Below, piece by piece: positions 52,036-54,288 of a DNA stretch of 54,288 nucleotides. Within the stretch, counting starts at the first letter, position 1; every line of letters starts with the position of its first letter. Under the pieces are notes generated by a model. It was not told where the DNA came from and searched no databases. It saw only the letters and a program-made list of their open reading frames with translations. The position numbers were made by a program, and so were the translations under genes. This DNA comes from an uncultured Aquabacterium sp. (GTDB taxonomy: Bacteria > Pseudomonadota > Gammaproteobacteria > Burkholderiales > Burkholderiaceae_C): positions 1-54,288 of the forward strand of contig NZ_CANBCC010000022.1 in assembly GCF_947366995.1 (NCBI RefSeq), written 5' to 3'.

Positions 52036-53568
52036 TCAAAGGGCAATATCAAGAGGCTGCAGCGCCCGCGCGACGGCGAGCAGGTCGGTGGCCATCTCGT
52101 GACCGGTGGCGTAGCGGGTTGTCGGATGCTTCTCCAGCGCGAGCGCCACGATGTCGCCCAGCGCCGCGGGCAGCTCGGGACGCAGCGAACAGACATTCGG
52201 GGCCGTCTCGTGTGCAATGGCCCGCATCAGCACGGCCATCGAGTCATTGCGGTACGGCAACTGCCCGGTGAGCAACTGGAACAGCGTCACCCCCAGCGAG
52301 TACAGGTCGCTGCGGCCGTCGATGGTCTGCCCCGCAAGCTGTTCGGGCGACATGAAGGTCGGGGTGCCCAGCACGACGCCTGTCCGTGTGCGGGCCGCGT
52401 CGGCCACCCGGGCCACACCGAAGTCCATGACCTTCACGCTGCCTGCCCGCAGGTCGATCATGATGTTGGCGGGCTTGATGTCACGGTGCGTGACGCCGCG
52501 GCTGTGCGCGTAGGCCAGCGCCTCGGCCACCCGCGCCACAATGGGAAGCAATTGCGCCAGGGGCAACAGGCGGGTTCTTTGCGTGTGCTGGCTGAGGTCG
52601 ACGCCCTCGATCAGCTCCATCGCGATGAATGCCACGCCGTCCTGCTCACCCGCATCGATGATGCTCACGATATCGGGGTGCTGCAGGCGACCCGCCATCT
52701 CGGCCTCACGCAGGAAGCGCGCGCGCGCATCGGCCAGCTCATCGCCCTGAAACTCCTGTGCGAGCGACATCGTCTTGAGCGCAACATGGCGATCGGTCGC
52801 CGGGTCATAGCCAAGAAAGACGGCGCCCATCGCACCCTTGCCGATCTGGCGCTCCACCAGGAACTTGCCGAGCTGCTTGCGCGCCACATCCGGCAACGGC
52901 CGCGCAGGCACGGTGCCCCAGGTGTTCATCGTCGCCGCCTGGGCCAGTCCACGGGCGCGCATCAGGCGCAGCTTCACCTGGCGCCACTCGGCGTCGATGT
53001 CGGCCATGTGCTCGTAGACATCGCGCGCGACGTCGTACCGCCCTTCGCGCTCGAACGCCATCGCAATGCGATCCAGGGTTTCAAGGGCCGCCTGACGATG
53101 GGCCGCCTCGGGGAAGAAGCCGCGCAAGGTGTCCCAGGCGCGGTCGACCGGGCCGTCGCCCAGCGCCTGGAGCGCCCGCTCGATGCGCTGGCGGCCGCCT
53201 GGCCGGATGCGCAACCAGTCGGCAGACTCCAGCTCGGCCAGCGCGTGCGGCTGGGTCTCGGGTCCTGGGTCGCTGGGCGGCGCACTCGGGCGCCAGACCG
53301 GCGCGGTCGTGGCCACCGCATTCCGGGGCGGCACATCGAGGTAGGACAGCACCGTTTCCGGGCCGGAGTCCGACTCTTCCTGATGCAGCGGCATGGGCGC
53401 CGTGCGGGCGTGTTCCCCCGTCACCGGTGTGCGGCTGGCGTTGCCGCTGCTGCCCGTCGCCGGCCACGGCTGGCGCACCGCCCTCTGCTGCCGGACCAAC
53501 CACAGCGCGAGGCCGCACGCCAGGATCAACAGAACAGCAATGACAAGCAGCGACAGGAAGAGGTCCAT
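52036..53568 (-). CDS. Membrane-anchored serine/threonine protein kinase (Hanks type)
   Basis: A 510-residue kinase. One N-terminal membrane helix (about residues 4-24) is followed by a Pro/Ser/Thr-rich linker and a helical region (about 110-215) that looks like a small TPR-type solenoid. The C-terminal kinase domain shows the G-loop GKGAMGAV (243-250), lysine K265 in VALK, HRDIKPANIM (361-370, catalytic D363), DFG 382-384 and GTPTFMSPEQ (401-410). All catalytic residues are intact. This order (helix first, kinase last) is the reverse of PknB-type kinases, so the kinase and linker are both likely cytoplasmic. It starts five bases after the TerC gene. Confidence 0.93.
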   Translation of the reverse strand: MDLFLSLLVIAVLLILACGLALWLVRQQRAVRQPWPATGSSGNASRTPVTGEHARTAPMPLHQEESDSGPETVLSYLDVPPRNAVATTAPVWRPSAPPSDPGPETQPHALAELESADWLRIRPGGRQRIERALQALGDGPVDRAWDTLRGFFPEAAHRQAALETLDRIAMAFEREGRYDVARDVYEHMADIDAEWRQVKLRLMRARGLAQAATMNTWGTVPARPLPDVARKQLGKFLVERQIGKGAMGAVFLGYDPATDRHVALKTMSLAQEFQGDELADARARFLREAEMAGRLQHPDIVSIIDAGEQDGVAFIAMELIEGVDLSQHTQRTRLLPLAQLLPIVARVAEALAYAHSRGVTHRDIKPANIMIDLRAGSVKVMDFGVARVADAARTRTGVVLGTPTFMSPEQLAGQTIDGRSDLYSLGVTLFQLLTGQLPYRNDSMAVLMRAIAHETAPNVCSLRPELPAALGDIVALALEKHPTTRYATGHEMATDLLAVARALQPLDIAL

Positions 53569-53573
53569 GGGGT

Positions 53574-54269
53574 TCAGCTTTGCGCGGGCGCGCGCTTCGC
53601 CAGCATGGTACCCACGACCAGGACGAACAGCGCGCCAGCCACCCCCGCCACATGGTGGGTACCGCGACCCGGTGTGAGGTGATCGACCATAGCGGGGTCA
53701 CCGACCGCCAGCGTCCCGGCAATCCAGCCGAGCAACATGCCGCCTGCCGTGATGATCAGCGGGAAACGGTCCATCAGCTTCAGTACCACGGTGCTGCCCC
53801 AGACGATGATCGGGATGCTGACGAGCAGACCGAAGATCACCAGCGGCATCTCGTGGCCAGCATGGCCCGAGCCTTGCGCCGCACCCGCAATGCCGATGAC
53901 GTTGTCGACGCTCATGACGAAATCGGCCACGATGATGGTCTTGATGGCGCCCAGCAGACGGTCGCTGCCGCTGACCTCGTGGGCGTCGTTCTCGGGCACG
54001 AGCAGCTTGATGCCGATCCAGAGCAGCAGCGCCGCCCCTACCAGCTTGAGGTAAGGCAGCTTGAGCAGCGACATCGCGAAAAAGATGAGCACGACGCGCA
54101 ACACGATGGCGCCGGCCGTGCCCCAGATGACGCCGCGCGTGCGCAGGGCGGGAGGCAGGTTGCGACAGGCCAGCGCGATGACGACTGCGTTGTCACCGCC
54201 GAGCAGGATGTCGATCATCACGATCTGACCGACAGCCAGCCAGAATTCAGGGGTCAGGAAAGCGTCCAT
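53574..54269 (-). CDS. TerC-family integral membrane protein
   Basis: A 231-residue polytopic protein with about seven helices. The family signature residues are visible: MIDILLGGDNAVVIAL near residues 18-33 and ADFVMSVDNVIGIAG in the second half, each with the paired acidic and Asn residues (GGDN, SVDN) that probably bind metal. The YjbE/TerC group has been linked to tellurite resistance and more recently to manganese export and metal loading of exported enzymes. It is the first gene of the signalling operon, five bases before the kinase. The promoter would lie in the last 19 bases of the window or beyond. Confidence 0.9.
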   Translation of the reverse strand: MDAFLTPEFWLAVGQIVMIDILLGGDNAVVIALACRNLPPALRTRGVIWGTAGAIVLRVVLIFFAMSLLKLPYLKLVGAALLLWIGIKLLVPENDAHEVSGSDRLLGAIKTIIVADFVMSVDNVIGIAGAAQGSGHAGHEMPLVIFGLLVSIPIIVWGSTVVLKLMDRFPLIITAGGMLLGWIAGTLAVGDPAMVDHLTPGRGTHHVAGVAGALFVLVVGTMLAKRAPAQS

Positions 54270-54288
54270 GAAAACTCAAACAGAACAG

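Overview
The window is chromosomal DNA from a high-GC betaproteobacterium, most likely order Burkholderiales near the Leptothrix/Aquabacterium/Ideonella/Rubrivivax group. This is inferred from strong GC bias at third codon positions, PEP-CTERM proteins, a propionyl-CoA synthetase very close to enterobacterial PrpE, and runs of genes typical of that order. I see no rRNA, tRNA, insertion sequence, CRISPR array or phage gene. Coding density is high. No gene-free stretch exceeds 300 bases; the longest are 15518-15768, 49278-49520, 9190-9424 and 16369-16598, and they hold only promoters, terminators and short palindromes.

Region 1 (1-4122, minus strand) looks like one operon: pteridine reductase-like SDR, folB, ttcA, a DUF4136-type lipoprotein and glmU, which runs off the left edge. 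A MidA-family methyltransferase diverges from it. Region 2 (5467-16368) holds two PEP-CTERM proteins, lpxC with a small membrane protein, a Tat-exported PhoD phosphatase, prpE, a YecA/SEC-C protein, a metallophosphoesterase, a universal stress protein and a chemoreceptor. Region 3 (16599-22676) is one very large gene: a tandem double UvrA of about 2025 residues with four ABC ATPase cassettes. Region 4 (22715-31831, mostly minus) has a GAF protein coupled to a degenerate EAL protein, an AEC transporter, msrP-msrQ (periplasmic methionine sulfoxide repair), a beta-CASP metallo-hydrolase and topB. Region 5 (31898-36000) starts with a 49-bp alternating purine/pyrimidine tract between topB and a SET-domain gene. 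BirA, a SPOR-like protein and a secreted S8 protease with a GlyGly-CTERM-like tail follow. Region 6 (36156-39306) is gap and tkt.

Region 7 (39505-48813) is a visibly AT-richer glycan cluster: GT2, a Wzx-like flippase and GT4 on plus, facing FkbM methyltransferase, two GT2 enzymes, a GT-C-like membrane protein split by an apparent frameshift, and a polyprenyl-phosphate glycosyltransferase on minus. It sits immediately downstream of a type IV pilin gene (pilA) with a probable sigma-54 promoter, so pilin or surface-glycan modification is the leading hypothesis. Region 8 (49521-54269, minus) is a signalling operon: TerC membrane protein, membrane-anchored Ser/Thr kinase, PP2C phosphatase, FHA protein and a metallo-beta-lactamase-fold hydrolase resembling class II cyclic-nucleotide phosphodiesterases.

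The points most worth following are the four-cassette UvrA, the pilA-linked glycosylation module with its split gene, the bacterial SET protein next to a Z-DNA-prone tract, the GlyGly-CTERM protease, and several genes whose -10 box sits so close to the ATG that the mRNA may be leaderless.
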